A DNA stretch of 64,000 bases from Catonia carolina (taxonomy: Eukaryota > Arthropoda > Insecta > Hemiptera > Achilidae), in the NCBI GenBank assembly GCA_035578175.1, contig JAQMRL010000003.1, forward strand, positions 103,032,969 to 103,096,968, read 5' to 3'. Position numbers and translations under genes: made by a program. Of this stretch, positions 33,546 through 44,154 are shown piece by piece (position 1 is the first letter of the stretch; each line of letters starts with the position of its first letter). The notes under the pieces are model-generated. The model worked only from the letters and a program-made list of their open reading frames with translations. It ran no database searches and was not told the origin of the DNA.

Positions 33546-34549
33546 CTGTTTCTACTCCGATTATTTATAATCAAAAAATATTTTCCTTTTTAATATTATT
33601 TATTTTCTATTTGAATTTGACATCTAACTTGCTTTAGTTTACGTATTAAAGAAAAAATTGATCTGTTTTATTTGATATGATGAAATTTTATCCTATTTTT
33701 ACTTTCGATGAACTTTATGAGAACGATGAATTATTGAATTCTTTTCAAAATTCGATTTCTTTAAAAGCTTTCATATTTTGGGACCATCACAAGTCAAAAC
33801 AGTAAATTTCAATTATCTGTTTACACGAATTTACTTAGTTGTAATAGTTCAAAAACTAAAAATTTACTTTGACTTCGGTCTAACTTCAATACCATCTACG
33901 AAGGGGTTTAGAGTTACAATTCATAAACTTAATTTACTATTTCATACAAGATGTAACGTAACTTGTATAGTACATATTTTGGATGAAAACTTTCCAGTTT
34001 ACTTAATTATGACATAATACATTGAATTACCTATAGAAAAGTATACGTCGTTACAAAAAAAAAAAACTTAAGAGAGGAGGTACCTTTAAAAAATTGTGTT
34101 ACAAATTAGTGAACAAAGTTTTTGTGTTTGAAACGTACAATCCTTAATTAAATGTTTTCAAAATATTACCCTCATCCCCTAAAATCAAATTTAGGCTAAG
34201 AAAGAGCCATTAGTTTTACAAATCATAACTTGGCTGCAATTTTCTAATTTACAATATGTAATTTATGTCGAATTGAAGGGAAAATCCATTCTAGAACACC
34301 ATGAATGGTTGCAAAATTCTTATTACGTTAACATTTAAAAAAATCTCATTTTGCCAACGTTAGAAAAAAAATTGATCGACAACGAAATAAAGTGGAAATC
34401 TTTTTAAATGTTCGGAGTAAAGGATTACCTATTGGGCACAAAAGGACCTAGAGAACAAAATGTTTAATAATTCATAAAAAATTAATCTTAGAAATCGGTT
34501 GAGTAGGTCAAAGATTAAAATTTCTGGAAAATGGTAAATTAAAAAAACT
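33546..34549. other. AT-rich unique sequence; target region of the LINE insertion
   Basis: No repeat family recognised. It ends with the target sequence AAATATACTGGG (34550-34561) that is duplicated after the LINE. Confidence 0.55.
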
Positions 34550-34561
34550 AAATATACTGGG

Positions 34562-35652
34562 TTAGTAATCTGATTGATTATAAAAAAGCATTTGACCGTG
34601 TTCGACATGAGAAAATGATGGATGTACTGAGGAGAACTGGAATTGATGGAAAAGACCTAAGAATGGTAGCTAACTTGTACTGGAATCAGACTGCGGTCCT
34701 CAGAGTAGATGGAGATCATACAGATCAGGTGCAGATCCTGCGTGGAGTGAGACAGGGTTGCATTCTATCTCCAATTATTTTCAATCTATACTCAGAACAC
34801 ATCTTTAGGGAGGCGCTTGGAGACATGGATGTTGGTATCTCAATAAATGGAGTCAAGCTCAACAATTTACGTTATGCCGATGATACCATAGTGTTTTCTG
34901 ATTCAATAGAGGGCCTGCAGGGTTTGATGGATAGGATCACAGAAACAAGTAAAGTATATGGACTTGATATAAATATTAACAAAACAAAGCTTATGGTCAT
35001 TAGCAAAGAAAACATTGGAGGGGCAGAACTGTACATCAATCAGACAAGAATTGAAAGAGTCCCACAATACACCTACTTGGGAACGGTGATCAATGAGTCA
35101 TGGGACAATTCTCAGGAGATCCGATGCCGTATTGGAAAAGCCAAAAGTGCTTTCTTAACAATTGGTTCAGTGTTTAAGAGCCGTGACCTCACCCTGCATA
35201 CAAAGCTAAGACTCCTCAAATGTTATCTATATTCAGTGCTTCTGTATGGTGTAGAATCATGGACCCTAAAGGAGGACACAATATCGAGGCTCCATGCATT
35301 TGAGTTATGGCTGTACAGAAGAATCCTGAGGATACCATGGACCGATAGGGTTACCAACCAAGAGGTACTAAGGAGGATGAATACAGCCCCAGAACTGGTC
35401 AACCTCATCAAATGTCGAAAGCTGGAATATTTAGGTCACATAATGCGCAATCAAGGCAGGTATGAGCTATTGCAGAGCATATTACAAGGGAAAATAGAAG
35501 GCAGGAGAGCCCCAGGACAAAGAAGAATTTCCTGGTTGGCTAACCTTAGAGCGTGGTTCGGAAAGACCTCCACCCAATTATTCAGGAGCGCAACCAACAA
35601 AGTAATAATAGCCAGAATGATCGCCAACGTTCGGAACGGACAGGCACCCTAA
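34562..35652 (+). CDS. Partial LINE ORF2 reverse transcriptase, RTE/BovB-like
   Basis: This is the C-terminal part of a LINE polyprotein that would reverse-transcribe its own RNA at a nicked target. The frame is open from the left junction; LIDYKKAFDRVRHEK (RT motif A region) precedes the first ATG at 34615. Counting from that ATG, GVRQGCILSP lies at residues 44-53 and the catalytic YADD at 87-90. The thumb-like YLGTVI and the post-RT blocks LYGVESWTL, FELWLYRRILRIPWTDRVTN, KLEYLGHIMR and GRRAPGQRR follow. The endonuclease domain and the start of the RT are missing through 5' truncation, so this copy cannot be autonomous. The motif string recalls RTE/BovB proteins from memory; clade assignment needs a tree. 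It is the only clearly coding-like long frame in the window. Confidence 0.9.
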
Positions 35653-35662
35653 GAAGAAGAAG
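34562..35662 (+). mobile_element. 5'-truncated non-LTR retrotransposon (LINE) with 12-bp target duplication
   Basis: AAATATACTGGG occurs exactly at 34550-34561 and 35663-35674, bounding a 1101-bp insertion that ends in an (AAG)n tail (35651-35662). The open frame starts inside the RT domain at the left junction and continues without a stop to the 3' end. 5' truncation, a simple-repeat 3' tail and target duplication are the standard marks of target-primed reverse transcription. The intact frame and perfect duplication suggest recent insertion. Confidence 0.93.
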
Positions 35663-35674
35663 AAATATACTGGG

Positions 35675-36015
35675 AAACTGATTAAGGAATATTAAGAATT
35701 AAAAATTTAAAACCACTTTTCTTACTTTTCATAAGTGATGAATCTTCAACTGTTCTTATCTGAAAGTAACTTACAGGATTTATTAGTTATAGAGCGGGTT
35801 ATTAGTTGAAATAAACCGGATTAATATATTTCAATTCTTGAATGAGATATTGAGGTTTAAATATATGAAATTTTTATATTGTTTTGTTCTAATATTGCTT
35901 TCATTTTTATTAAATTTTTCTTATTTTTTTTGTGCTGAGAGGAGCACTTAATCCATTAAGACTTCGAGCTACGGAGCTTGATGCCGCCTCTATCATTTGC
36001 ACATCCTTTTCATAT
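35675..36015. other. AT-rich unique sequence, nothing recognised
   Basis: No repeat family or coding signal recognised. Confidence 0.5.
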
Positions 36016-37371
36016 TTTTTACTTTCTCTTGCCTATATGAATATATACAAAGGAAAATATTTTTTTCATGTCGATTTTTCAAAATCGAGTTTTCACCGTA
36101 TCTACACGTTTTCAGACCTCTTGAACACAAAAAAGTACTTTTTAGCGATTGGTCTGTATGTCTGTGTGTGTATGTGTGTGGCCAGAATATCTCAAGAACG
36201 GAACATCTTATGAACTTGAAACTTAAAACTTAAGTTAGGTACTTCTAGAAGTCGCGGCACGAACATTTTCATCAAAATCGGTCAACCGGAAGTAGTAGTT
36301 TATTCGTGTCATTTTTCACTTTTTTGCGATTTTCTCAAAAACGGCTTCTACGATTTTTTTTAAAAATCGCCTCATTTACTAATAATATAAATTATTTAAA
36401 TTATTATTATTATTATTATATTAAATATAATATAAATAGAAAGTTTCGATTTATCAGGGCTAAAATAAATAGTTCTGCTTCTTATAATGTGGTCAGCCAA
36501 TTAAATGACTAAATCATTTAAGAACAGAAGAGGTAGAGGTGTAAAATACACTAATCAGAGTTATCTCCTCTGAAAGTAATGGATTTCATTATACAGCCAG
36601 ACCCTGTGGTGAATGAAATGAAAGTGTCATTTGCAGAGTGGAGAATATGTGCTTTTTAGAGGGCCCGGCGTACTGATAAGTATACTTTTCCACTCAGTGA
36701 GGAAGGCAATGGTAAACCACCTCACTCCTCGATTTACTTAGTAAAACCTCTACAGGTTCAAACCAGCCTTTTGGCTGATGACCTAAACAACACATAAATT
36801 ATTTATGCTCTACAAGATAGGGTTGTCGCCGTGTCGGCTGAAATTCTTGGGAAGGTTGTTTTCTCGTAACAATGTTGTTTTAAGATTGCAACTTAAATAT
36901 GCATTTTAGCGAAAAAATGTATATACTGAAGTTGTAGAGAATTTAAAATCCTACAACTTCTATTTCAAACGTGTTTTTGTATAACGCTTAAGTTTAGCGG
37001 TAATTAGCGATTTTCTGTTTTTCTCACGAAAACGTGTAAAAAAATTATTTTCCAAGATTTCAGCCTTAGTATGCATTTTAAGACAAAAGTGTATAGTCAA
37101 ATTTATAGGAAATTGAACGATCTATAACGTTTATTTAGAGAATTTTTCTCTACAGAGCCTAGTTTAGCGTGAAACAGTGATTTTCCGTAATTTTTAAGCT
37201 TAACTGAGGTTAATTTTCATTTTGCGTCTTTCACTCATGATTAAAATAAGGTTGTGTTTTTGAGGTTAGTTTTTTGTTATTTCTAATGTTTTATTACTAA
37301 TATTAGGTTGTATTGTTCATTTTTTGCATTGGGAAGAGAAAGTCGTGTGAGTGTTTCATACCAGATTTTTT
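36016..37371 (+). mobile_element. Family A element, copy 5, interrupted by SINE D
   Basis: The 5' end is TTTTTTACTTTCTCTTGCC (36015-36033). The 3' end is GGGAAGAGAAAGTCG followed by the hairpin GTGTGAGTGTTTCATAC and CAGATTTTT. Only a short TG tract (36163-36180) remains at the microsatellite. Both tandem units are present after a SINE D inserted at 36399-36793. Confidence 0.88.
36399..36793 (-). repeat. SINE-like family D nested in family A, 12-bp target duplication, (TAA)n tail
   Basis: ATAAATTATTTA is duplicated exactly at 36387-36398 and 36794-36805. In minus orientation the copy starts GTTGTTTAGGTCATCAGCCA and ends in a TAA/ATA-rich tail (36399-36436 on the plus strand). A simple-repeat 3' tail plus target duplication shows family D moves as a retroposon, probably using a LINE that recognises such tails. 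Confidence 0.9.
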
Positions 37372-38576
37372 TTTTTAACTGGGAGCCAACATTTTCTCTG
37401 TTGCAATGATGTTAGATTTTCTTCTTCGTTTAAGTGGATTGGATTAGTTCATATTCTCTTATTTGTTGATGTAAAACAAATTTTATTTAGGCTATGAACT
37501 AAATGTGCTAGTTTTTAATAAATTAAATTACTTTTATAATAATTTAGGCCTTCTCATCGAAAATAGCGAAAAAGATTTATTAAAAAAATTATTTTTTGAA
37601 GGTAGACTCCCTCCTTAAGTATTTTTACGTAATATCATTAAATTTAGATTAAATAAAAGAACTATAATTTAAATATTTTAAAGATTTTGATACGATAACG
37701 GTAATAAATAATTTTCAACACATTTATGTTTTATAATTTAGTTGGAGTCTAAATGAAGCGTGATGCCGTGTCGGATAGAAAACTAATTTCGTCAACATAA
37801 CGTGACGAAATATAATTAAACAATATTGATATAGTACATCTAAATAAGCACATATTCGTGAAAAAGTAGTGCAAAGTTAAAAATGCAGGATTGCAATAAA
37901 ACTGTTACCCCTCTTCATTTTGGAGTAGGTTGGTGGTCTGAAAGGGACACAATGACATCCTATTCGAGGGCCTAGAGTGGTACAATGTGAGATTGATGAA
38001 TTCTCCCCAGGGGGTGTCTGATTGCGTCATCAATGACACGCCCTTATTCATTAATTACGTTTCTATCAACTTTTGTGCTGAGTATCCTTTACTTTCTTTA
38101 AAAAAATCCCCAGGTAAGAAAATTAAATGTCTGGCTTAAAACTTTTTTAAAATCCGTAGAAAAAATTAAGTCCTTCATTTGGTATGAGTACAAAATGATC
38201 AGTCCAGCGTCCTGTTTCTTTCAGTGATTTTAGTGATAACGGTTCGGTAAAATAAATTTTTTCCTCTATTAAACTTACATACGGTTGCGATTACTCTTAT
38301 TGTTGTGAATTTTAACCGTGGAGAATTAATTTAGTTAAACATTTTTTTGTTTCAATGCGGTCAGTGAATGATTTGCACACTCCTAAAAATGTAATACGTA
38401 AGAAATGTTTCCGATAATAAATGTAAAGTGTCAGTACAAATTATTTAAGTAGGTCGGGTTTTCTATCATGAAGTATCATCTAAACGAGTCAATCAAAATA
38501 TATAAAATTTTAGTTGTTTGGGATTCCGTAGTAAATTCGAGAAACCACTAACCTGTAAGTAGGTACTTAAAAAAAA
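37372..38576. other. Mostly AT-rich; short GC-richer patch at 37910-38050
   Basis: The patch contains GAGGGCCTAGAGTGGTAC and TCTCCCCAGGGGGTGTCTGA but no recognised family or frame. Nothing else was seen. Confidence 0.45.
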
Positions 38577-39100
38577 TCTGGTGTGAAAAACTCACACAAC
38601 TTTCTCTTGCCAATACAAATAATTAACAAAATAACCTAACATTAGAAATAAAACATTAAAAATAAACAAAATAACTAACCTCAATAAACATAACCTAATT
38701 TTAATCATGAGTGAAAGACGCAAAATGAAAATCAAACTCAGTTTAGCTTAAAAATACGGAAAATCACTCTTTCCCGCTAAACCAGGCTCGTAGAGAAAAA
38801 TTCTTTAAAAAAGTTGTAGATATTTTAATTTTTTAAATTTGATTATACACTTTTGTCGTAAAATGCATGCTGAGAATGAAATCTTTATAAACTTGATTTT
38901 TTACAGGTCTGCTTGAGAAAAAAACCAGAAAATCGCTAATTACCGCTAAATTAAGCGTTATACAAAAACATGTTAAATAAAGATTGTGGGTTTTTAAAAT
39001 CTTTACAACTTTTGTTATGTACATTTTTTCGCTAAAATGCATATTAAAGTCGCAATCTTAAAAAACAACTTTTTTATGAGAAAATATTTTTTACGAGAAA
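38577..39100 (-). mobile_element. Family A element, copy 6, 3' half only
   Basis: The 3' end (TCTGGTGTGAAAAACTCACA, ACTTTCTCTTGCCAATACAA) and both tandem units are present. It stops after the second unit near TCGCAATCTTAAAAAAC, so the microsatellite and 5' part are missing. Confidence 0.82.
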
Positions 39101-39510
39101 ACATATTATGACATTATAAGCAACTTATTTTCTACAACAAAATCAAGAAAAAATGTTAATATTTGAATGAATTAATACAATTAGTTTTAGACTGCATTTT
39201 CAGCTGGTACAACAATGAATTTATACATAAAACAAGAAATGTATAAGTGTTTGTTCCTGAAATATTCTCTGTTCGTGCGCTTGAAAATATTCGGTTTCTT
39301 CTGATATAATCGTTTTGGAATTTCTGTGACCACATGTTACTTTTAGTAAATAATTTACGAAATTTAGGTTTATTTGTACTCGTTTCTTTAATGTATTTAT
39401 AAATATTTAACTAATGTAGAATTTTGAATTATTATTTTTTTACTATTATAAATAATATAGAGGTGTAGCTATTAAATAACGAGACTGACGTTGTAAAAAA
39501 TTTTATTTTT

Positions 39511-40075
39511 ATTTTATACATAATCACTTATTGTCACCTTCAAAATACACTCCTTCTCTACCCTACAATGCTCCATGCGAATTTTCCATTGTTGGAAACA
39601 GTGCTGGAAGTCATCTTCTGTCAGCTCCTTCAGGACACGTGCCGCTTTCTCTTTTACAGCTTCCACAGATTCAAATCTTGTCCCTTTTAATGCAGATCTC
39701 ACATTAGGGAACAGGTAGATGTCACATAGTGCAAGATCTGGTGAATAAGGTGGATGTTCTAACACTGAGGTGCTGTACTTGGCTAGAAACCTCTTGACAA
39801 ATAACGCGGAATGAGCTGGCGCATTGTCTTGGTGGAGAACCCAAGATTTGTCCTTCCACATTTCGGGGCATCTTTTCCTTACTCTTTGACGTAGTTTAGA
39901 AAGTACCTCAAGGTAGTAATAATGATTAATTGTTTGACCTTCAGGAACCCAGTGAAGGTACACAATCCCATGGACATAAAGAAAACAATCATCATTGCTT
40001 TAAATTTTAACTTGCTCATTCGAGCTTTTTTGGCTCTCGGTGAAGTTCGGCTCTTCCAGTGCATGAATTGGCGCT
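39511..40075 (-). pseudogene. Mariner transposase (D34D), C-terminal two thirds, frameshifted
   Basis: The enzyme would cut and join transposon DNA with a DDD triad. The main minus-strand frame carries VLHQDNAPAHS, then HPPYSPDLALCDIYLF, with exactly 34 residues between the D of QDN and the D of LCD, the mariner D34D signature. Upstream, MHWKSRTSPRAKKARMSKLK and FKAMMIVFF lie in another frame. A probable one-base loss near 39970 breaks the region that should hold the first catalytic Asp (FFD followed by VHG). The N-terminal DNA-binding domain is missing. Inactive. Confidence 0.9.
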
Positions 40076-40144
40076 TCGTTTCCGGATCATAAGTAAAAAA
40101 CCACGTTTCATCACATGTTATTATCTTTTATCTGTTCTCTAAGG

Positions 40145-40345
40145 TAAAATCTGCATTAAAAGGGACAAGATTTGAGTCTGTGGAAGCTATAAAAGAGAAA
40201 GCGGCACGTGTCCTGAAGGAGCTGACAGAAGATGACTTCCAGCACTGTTTCCAACAATAGAAAATTCACTTGAAGGGTTGTAGGGATAGAGCAGGAGTGT
40301 ATATTGAAGGTGACAATAAGTGATTATGTATAAAATTAAAATTAA
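40145..40345 (+). pseudogene. Inverted second copy of the mariner transposase C-terminus
   Basis: The plus strand encodes ALKGTRFESVEAIKEKAARV, LKELTEDDFQHCFQQ and then a stop, the same residues as the end of the minus-strand transposase at 39511. It has diverged in the last 30 codons (KIHLKGCRDRAGVYIE). Confidence 0.9.
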
Positions 40346-40384
40346 ATTTTTTACGTCTGTCTCGTTATTTAATAGCTACACCTC

Positions 40385-41042
40385 GTACACTTGAACGACT
40401 GAAATGGAAGGCTAAGTAATTACCATCTGAAAGACATTGGAAGACAGACGAAAACAAAGTTCCCTACTTCTGCGAGATCTAAATTATCTTTCGTGTTAAC
40501 CCGTCTTAATGGACGTTTATAGAGTGGGGACCTGAGTAGGCAATAGTTTTTGGGCGATTGTAAAAAAAAAAATTTTCTCATCATTTTCATCAATCTAATT
40601 AAGTATAGGCCTACCGTATAGTCCGTAGTTGTCCTACTAGTCATTTTGATAATATTACTCAACTTTGTCATCGCATTCATTAATTACTGTAGTATTGTAC
40701 AGTAACAGATGAAAAAAGGAAAGTCAAAAAATTAATGTGAAATTTATGGAGTATCTTAAACATCAGTTCAACGTAAAATTCAACTAATCAACTATGGATA
40801 AATTTTAAGTATTTTGCAGGAGTAGGTCTATTTATGTTCAAGTTATCAAATATATTTGTTAAATACTGCACGCTATAATGTGTAACACTTAGTGTTAATA
40901 GTGTTAATGTGTAACACTACACATTAACTTAGTACTTAGTGTTAATGTGTAACACGCTTAGTCCTAAAAATTGATTAACATGTTCAGAAATTGTCAACCA
41001 TATGTAGCTACAGTAGGCTTATACAATTAATATTTTCATAAT
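40385..41042. other. AT-rich sequence with a GTGTTAATGTGTAACAC repeat cluster
   Basis: Between 40876 and 40957 the motif GTGTTAATGTGTAACAC and partial or inverted forms of it (GTGTAACACTACACATTAAC) occur several times. No other feature was recognised. Confidence 0.6.
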
Positions 41043-41720
41043 TTTCACTTTCTCTTGCCCTGTATGAATATGTAGAAAATAAAAGCATTGTTTTTATGTC
41101 GATTTTTTGAAATCGAGTCAAAAAATTGTTTTTAGCGATTGGTCTGTGTGTCTGAGTGAACAAAATAATTATCTCAATGACGGTATATCATCCGAAGTTG
41201 AACTATGGTAGGCCTACTTCAGTTAGGTATCACTTTTTTGCATTTTTTTCAATTCCGGCACCTACAATTTTTTTTAAAAATCGCCTTATTTTATAAATTT
41301 GATAAGCTCTACAAGTTAAGGTAAACGCCGTTTATGGTAAAATAATGAAGAATCACCATAACTGCTGAAATTCTTGATGGCTGTGATCTCTTCGTAAAAA
41401 ATATATAATTTTTTTAAGATTATGGCCTGAATATAAATTTTAGCGCAAAAACGTATATAATTAAAGTGACAGGAAATTAAAAAGACCTACAACTAATTTT
41501 TAAGCATATTTTTGTACAAAGCCTAGTATAGCGTCAATTAGTTTTTTACGCACTTTTAAGTTCTGTAGAGGTTGATTTTCATTAAGCGTCCGTCATTCTC
41601 TCAAGATAAAAATTAGGTTATATTTTCCATTTTACATTGTTTTATAATGATTAAACATAGGTTATATGTTAAATTATTTACATTAGAAAGAGAAAGTCGT
41701 TAAGTATTTCACATCAGATT
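41043..41720 (+). mobile_element. Family A element, copy 7, shortened
   Basis: Both ends are recognisable (CACTTTCTCTTGCCCTGTAT; GAAAGAGAAAGTCG then TTTCACATCAGATT). The microsatellite is lost, and one tandem unit and part of the 5' region are deleted. A TAGGCCTA lies at 41209. Confidence 0.78.
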
Positions 41721-42539
41721 CTGTTTTCACGGAAAATGGACTAAATTACAACTGTTCCGGTTCTTGTAACAAAATTATGTATAAAAATTTGTGGTAAATT
41801 AATGAAGAAATCTTAATACGACTTATACAATTATTCCATGTAAACTTTCATCTTAAATTCACCTCAAAATTGTGATTTTTGATAAAAATAACTGACTCAC
41901 TAAGATTAAAGTTCTTCTTTACGAATATTTATTTTCAGTAATAATACGAATTATCTTGCTGACCATTAATATACTAAATGTAAAGTTTAACAAATATTTC
42001 TTAAAAACTATTACGAAAATCATAGTCTTCGTATTACAATTTTAAAACATGTTGTAGAACTTGAAATTGAACTCAAACTCGAAAAATTTACAATTTTTGA
42101 CCATGTCTAGGAATGAAAAATGGAGACATTGATGGAGCGATTTTTATGTTAAACAAACACACAAGTCAAACAATTTCCTTGCTAATAAAAAAGTATACTT
42201 CAAAAGAGATTTGAACTAGAAACTTCAATCTTAAAAATTGTTTCTATAAATAAACTGACAGGAAGATTTTCTTTGTGGTTGGATTTTTTTGTACTCAGTG
42301 GAAAGCAATATAAGATTAATGGAACATCATTTTTTATCAAATTTGGTTTGTTTGTTACATTTAGGTGAACAGCCTCCTGTATCCATAAGATAACCATAAA
42401 GCAAATATCGATAATCTGAATCCTAAAAAGTCTGTATCCGTGATAGTATAAAATATGTTACATAAAAAGTTAATTGTAAGACTGCTTTGAAGAAAAAAAG
42501 TTAAAAGATAAAATTGACACATATTTTTTACACTGAAAT
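41721..42539. other. AT-rich unique sequence, nothing recognised
   Basis: No repeat family or coding signal recognised. Confidence 0.5.
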
Positions 42540-42745
42540 TATGCCATTTCATTTGGTAAATGAAGTGAAGATGGTATCTTTAGGGTGGAAGGAAAATAAG
42601 TACTTTTCAGGAGGCTTGGGATACTGATAAGTGGATATAATTTTCAATTTAGTGAGGAAGGCAACCATAAAGCTTCTTACTTTTTATTTTACTAAGGAAA
42701 ATATCTAACGATTCAAATCAGTCATTTAGCTATTGACTAAAACAA
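42540..42745 (-). repeat. SINE-like family D, old copy
   Basis: The family D order AAGATGGTATCTTTAGGGTG, ATACTGATAAGTGG, AGTGAGGAAGGCAACC, CAAATCAGTCATTTAGCTAT is present but strongly diverged. It ends directly beside the hAT element at 42755. Confidence 0.7.
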
Positions 42746-43032
42746 TAATAATATCAGGTTCTCAACCTTTCAGGCACAGCGCCTCCCTTTAAACACTGAT
42801 GTAAGATCACCCCCCCCCCCCCACCATCACTGCTATAAGTGGTCAAAATAAGTAGTAGCCTACAATCGGAATAAGAAACAGGAGCCTGATCACAGTGTTA
42901 CCAGATTAGGAACAATTACTGTGTTATTGCAATAATCAAGTGCTATACTCTGATAAAGTACAATGTACAAAAAAGTACAATAATTTTGAAAATACACATA
43001 CGGCTACAACACTGAGTAAATTATCGTTTTAC

Positions 43033-43194
43033 TTTTTACTTTCTCTTGCCTATATGAATATATAGGAAGGAAAGTATTGTTTTCATGTCGATTTTTCGAA
43101 ATCGAGTTTTCACCGGATCTATACGTTTTCAGACCCCCTGAACCCAAAAAACATGTTTTTAGCGATTGGTCTGTGTGTGTGTCTGTGTGTCTGC

Positions 43195-43234
<40 letters not shown>

Positions 43235-43246
43235 GTGTGTGTGCGC

Positions 43247-43277
<31 letters not shown>

Positions 43278-44058
43278 TGAACAGAATATCTCAAGAACGG
43301 AACATCGTACGAACTTGAAACTTGAAACTTAAGTTACATATCACTACCGGACCCGACACGAACATTTTCATCAAAATCGGTCAACCGGAAGTAGTAGTTT
43401 ATTCGTATAATTTTTCACTTTTTTGCGATTTTCTCAAAAACTAGTCCTACGATTTTTTTTAAAATCGCCTGGTTTACTATATTTTTTATGCTCTACAATA
43501 TAGGGTAGGCGCCATGTTTGCTGAAATTCTGCGTAAGGCTGTTTTTACGCAAAAACATTTTCTTTTTAAGATTGCGGCTTAAATATGCATTTTAGCGCAA
43601 AATGTTATATAATAAAAGTTTTAGAGAATGTAAAATTCTACAACTTTTATTTCAAACATTTTTTTGTATAACGCTTAGTTTAGCGGTAATTTGCGATTTT
43701 CTGTTTTTTTTTCTCACGAAAACGTGAGAAAAATCGATTTTTTTAACATTTCGGGCTTAGTATGCATTTTACGACAAAAGTGTATATAATTAAATTTATA
43801 GAAAATTAAAAGATCTACAACTTTTGTTTAGAGCATTTTTCTCTACAGAGCCTAGTTTAGCGTGAAAGCGTGATTTTCCGTATTTTTGAGCCAAATTGAG
43901 TTCGATTGTCATTTTGCGTCATTCACTCATGATTAAAATAAGGTTATGTTTTTGAGGTTAGTTTTTGTTTATTTCTAATATTTTATTAATAATGTTAGGT
44001 TTATTATTAATTATTTGCATTGGCAAGAGAAAGTTGTGTGAGTGTTTCACACCAGATT
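43033..44058 (+). mobile_element. Family A element, copy 8, best reference copy
   Basis: It runs 5' to 3': ACTTTCTCTTGCC (43038-43050), TTTTCACCGGATCTATACG, a TG/CG tract (about 43174-43278), CAAGAACGGAACATCGTACG, ATCGGTCAACCGGAAGTAGT, tandem unit 1 (from about 43574) and unit 2 (from about 43751, 177-bp period). The inverted GGCAAGAGAAAGT lies at 44022-44034, the hairpin GTGTGAGTGTTTCACAC at 44036-44052 and CAGATTTTTT closes the element. No protein is encoded. Subterminal inverted repeat, hairpin, microsatellite and tandem repeats in this order match HINE/DINE-1 layout. It is nested in a hAT. Confidence 0.9.
43174..43280. repeat. (TG)n/(CG)n compound microsatellite in family A copy 8
   Basis: TG runs are interrupted by a CGCGCG block (43244-43261). 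GT expansions with an internal CG block could form left-handed DNA in vitro; the sequence alone does not show that it does. Confidence 0.92.
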
Positions 44059-44154
44059 TTTTATTTTTTAAATACACTCACGCCTCCCCTGAAATTTTTC
44101 TACGCACCCCCTCAAGGGGCGGCGCTTCCGAGGTTAAGAACCACTGATTAATAT

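Larger units (their letters stand above)
39460..40384. mobile_element. Mariner element rearranged into a foldback with about 240-bp arms
   Basis: GAGGTGTAGCTATTAAATAA starts the left end (39460) and its complement closes the right end (40384). Beyond the normal terminal repeat, the inversion continues through transposase coding sequence: 40145-40384 is about 90% complementary to 39460-39707. So the 3' end of the transposon is present at both ends in opposite orientations, and the original 5' end is gone. TA lies just before the left end; the right flank reads GTA. Total length 925 bp against roughly 1.3 kb for an intact mariner. Confidence 0.88.
42755..44146. mobile_element. hAT element (non-autonomous) hosting a family A insertion
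   Basis: The left end CAGGTTCTCAACCTTTCAGG and the right end GAGGTTAAGAACCACTG are inverted repeats of the CAG..GGTTCTYAACC type. AATAATAT (42747-42754) and ATTAATAT (44147-44154) form an 8-bp duplication with one mismatch. GC-rich subterminal blocks (CAGCGCCTCCCTTT; CCCCCTCAAGGGGCGGCGC) resemble each other inverted. About 360 bp of the hAT remain outside the inserted family A element, and no transposase was seen. Confidence 0.85.

Noticed and set aside
35223..35411. Minus-strand frame inside the LINE
   Set aside because: Antisense shadow of the RT coding sequence on the plus strand.
43490..43530. ATG context GCGCCATGTTTGCTGAAATTC repeated in family A as a possible small protein start
   Set aside because: No copy keeps an open frame beyond a few codons and the start is lost in several copies.
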